Below are positions 4,244 through 5,488 of a stretch of 5,488 nt of DNA, piece after piece; the stretch's first letter is position 1, and every line of letters begins with the position of its first letter. Origin of the DNA: Lachnospiraceae bacterium (GTDB taxonomy: Bacteria; Bacillota; Clostridia; Lachnospirales; Lachnospiraceae); NCBI GenBank assembly GCA_003542935.1, contig DPJQ01000045.1, positions 679 to 6,166 of the forward strand, written 5' to 3'. The notes beneath the pieces are model-generated. The model ran no database searches, was not told the DNA's origin, and worked only from the letters and a program-made list of their open reading frames with translations. Position numbers and translations under genes: made by a program.

Positions 4244-5488
4244 TTATGGCTCATCCTGAAGGCTGAATACTTCCCCGTCGGCAACACTGACGATGCCTCC
4301 GTCAAAAGTCCTTATTTCGGAAGATCTGTCCGCATCAAAGATCAGCTCCCCGCCGGAATACGTAAATACATAAGAATACACGTCATCCGTCAGCGTGACG
4401 GTATTTTCCTCCTCCACCTTATAGGTTCCGTAAAAAGCGTAGCTGTCTAAAACAGAATAGAAAAAAGAGCAGGTTCCGTCTTCATCCAGCACTACGTATG
4501 GGTCTATGACGCCGGTATGCCCCCGTCGTTTCACTACGTACCGGCCCGGCGTTACGGGCATCTCGCTGCCGCCGGAAGTTTTCTCCGTGTCCCCCTCATC
4601 ATCCAGACCAGGAACCAGGATCCGGTCAAAATACCGGAACATCTGGCCGCCCTCCCCTTTCGGCTGATAGTCGTAATACATGCCGTTAATCAGGAAAACC
4701 GCACAGCTGTCCGAGGCCAGAGCCATTCTTATCTCTTCTCCGGACGACAGGGTGACCGTCAGCACCGCCTCGTAAAAGGAACAGCCGCTGCCGCCGTGCA
4801 GATACCGTGCCTGCCGGATCAGCTTCTCGATCTGCCGCAGGACTGCCGGATCCGTGACTGTCTGTCTCTGCGGCGCGGCCTCTTTGCCGCCTCTCCGCTC
4901 GGTGTAGACCATCGTCGCGGAAGTAATATCCCGTATCCGGTTCGGATCGACCGGCTCATAACCCAGCTTTTCTTTCAAAATCCCGGCAGCCTTATCGCAG
5001 AGAGCCTTATTTTCCTCCAGGGCCTCCGTAACCTCCAGCGTATCATCGTCTGACTGATAGCAGTAGAGACTGCCGTCCTCATAAACATCCCATGTGTTTC
5101 CTTCGTAGCAAAGGCTGTACCCGATCATCCTGCCGCCTTTCTGCGAATCCTCCTCAGAAATGCCTTTGGTTTTGTCCAGCCCGGCCATCATCTGCTGAAG
5201 TTCTTCCTGCACGCCGTCATCAGGAACATAATAATACGTATAAGCGTTTTCCGGCCCGTAGCCTGTGGCCTCCTCCCAGTTGCTGCGCCATCCTTCCCGG
5301 TGAGGTATATGAAAATACCGCCCGGTGGGCGGATGTATATTGACCGGATTGACGGCAATACAAACCTTGCCCTCCACAGGCTCGTCAAGCAGATAGACCT
5401 CATCATCCCCCGGCATGCCCGAAGGCTCCGCGCCCACAGGGGGCTTTGTCTCTTCCGCTTCATCGGCTACTGAGCCGTCCGCCGCCTT
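4244..5488 (-). CDS. Probable extracellular sensor-type protein of unknown function, 5' part outside window
   Basis: The frame is open from the right edge to the stop at 4244-4246 and shows 414 residues. The first in-frame start-like codon is a GTG at 5435-5437 with no convincing ribosome binding site. The 17 codons before it continue the same acidic, proline-rich linker, so the true start lies outside. Visible parts are a linker (1-35), an aromatic-rich segment (about 40-90), a YEGNTWDVYEDGSLYCY module leading to GYEPVDPNRIRDITSA (about 123-191), a segment with conserved-looking cysteines (GCSFYEAVLTVTL, SDSCAVF; about 225-275) and a C-terminal beta-rich module (about 314-392, PGRYVV to FDADRSSEI). 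From memory this resembles extracellular C-terminal parts of clostridial M56/BlaR1-like proteins. Without the N-terminus it could equally be a lipoprotein. No enzymatic motif is visible. Confidence 0.85.
   Translation of the reverse strand, partial: KAADGSVADEAEETKPPVGAEPSGMPGDDEVYLLDEPVEGKVCIAVNPVNIHPPTGRYFHIPHREGWRSNWEEATGYGPENAYTYYYVPDDGVQEELQQMMAGLDKTKGISEEDSQKGGRMIGYSLCYEGNTWDVYEDGSLYCYQSDDDTLEVTEALEENKALCDKAAGILKEKLGYEPVDPNRIRDITSATMVYTERRGGKEAAPQRQTVTDPAVLRQIEKLIRQARYLHGGSGCSFYEAVLTVTLSSGEEIRMALASDSCAVFLINGMYYDYQPKGEGGQMFRYFDRILVPGLDDEGDTEKTSGGSEMPVTPGRYVVKRRGHTGVIDPYVVLDEDGTCSFFYSVLDSYAFYGTYKVEEENTVTLTDDVYSYVFTYSGGELIFDADRSSEIRTFDGGIVSVADGEVFSLQDEP

Noticed and set aside
4517..5053. 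A 178-residue open frame on the plus strand opposite the last gene
   Set aside because: It is antisense to the sensor-like gene and shows no ribosome binding site or recognisable domain; the minus frame is longer and open to the edge.

Overview
The window looks like a chromosomal segment from a Gram-positive Clostridia, most likely a gut-type Lachnospiraceae relative. This rests on AGGAGG-like ribosome binding sites, TTGACA/TATAAT-like promoters, small helical acidic/lysine-rich proteins and the style of the last, secreted-looking protein. It is an inference from sequence style, not from a marker gene. I see no tRNA, rRNA, CRISPR array, insertion sequence or phage gene.

Layout from left to right. 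(1) 1-639, minus: the N-terminal half of a COG1092-type 23S rRNA methyltransferase (PUA domain followed by the GQKTGFFLDQ motif), running off the left edge. (2) 640-840: a divergent promoter region. It has an extended -10 promoter facing left and a near-consensus TTTACA-17-TATAAT promoter facing right. (3) 841-1023 and 1059-1241, plus: two tandem 60-residue paralogues of unknown function, 39/60 identical without gaps, each preceded by the same GAAAGCAGGT ribosome-binding stretch, so the duplicated unit is exactly 218 bases. Two terminator-like hairpins follow. (4) 1376-2266, plus: a compact MscS-family mechanosensitive channel, ended by a long imperfect hairpin with a T run. (5) 2342-3253, minus: a ten-helix EamA/DMT-family permease. 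(6) 3374-4231, plus: a LysR-type regulator divergent from the permease. The shared 120-base gap holds overlapping back-to-back promoters and a perfect 10+1+10 palindrome with the LysR-type T-N11-A signature. The palindrome is centred about 64 bases upstream of the predicted permease transcription start, which is the classical activator position. (7) 4244-5488, minus: a gene convergent with lysR and cut by the right edge, encoding a secreted-looking, substrate-unknown protein. It resembles the extracellular C-terminal sensor part of clostridial M56/BlaR1-like or related cell-surface proteins. Its apparent terminator lies inside the lysR coding sequence.

Functionally, the clearest module is the LysR regulator with its divergent permease, a probable effector-responsive export (or import) pair. 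The least explained element is the tandem pair of 60-aa proteins with a strong promoter of its own, placed upstream of the mechanosensitive channel. No complete novel multi-gene system can be demonstrated from this window alone.
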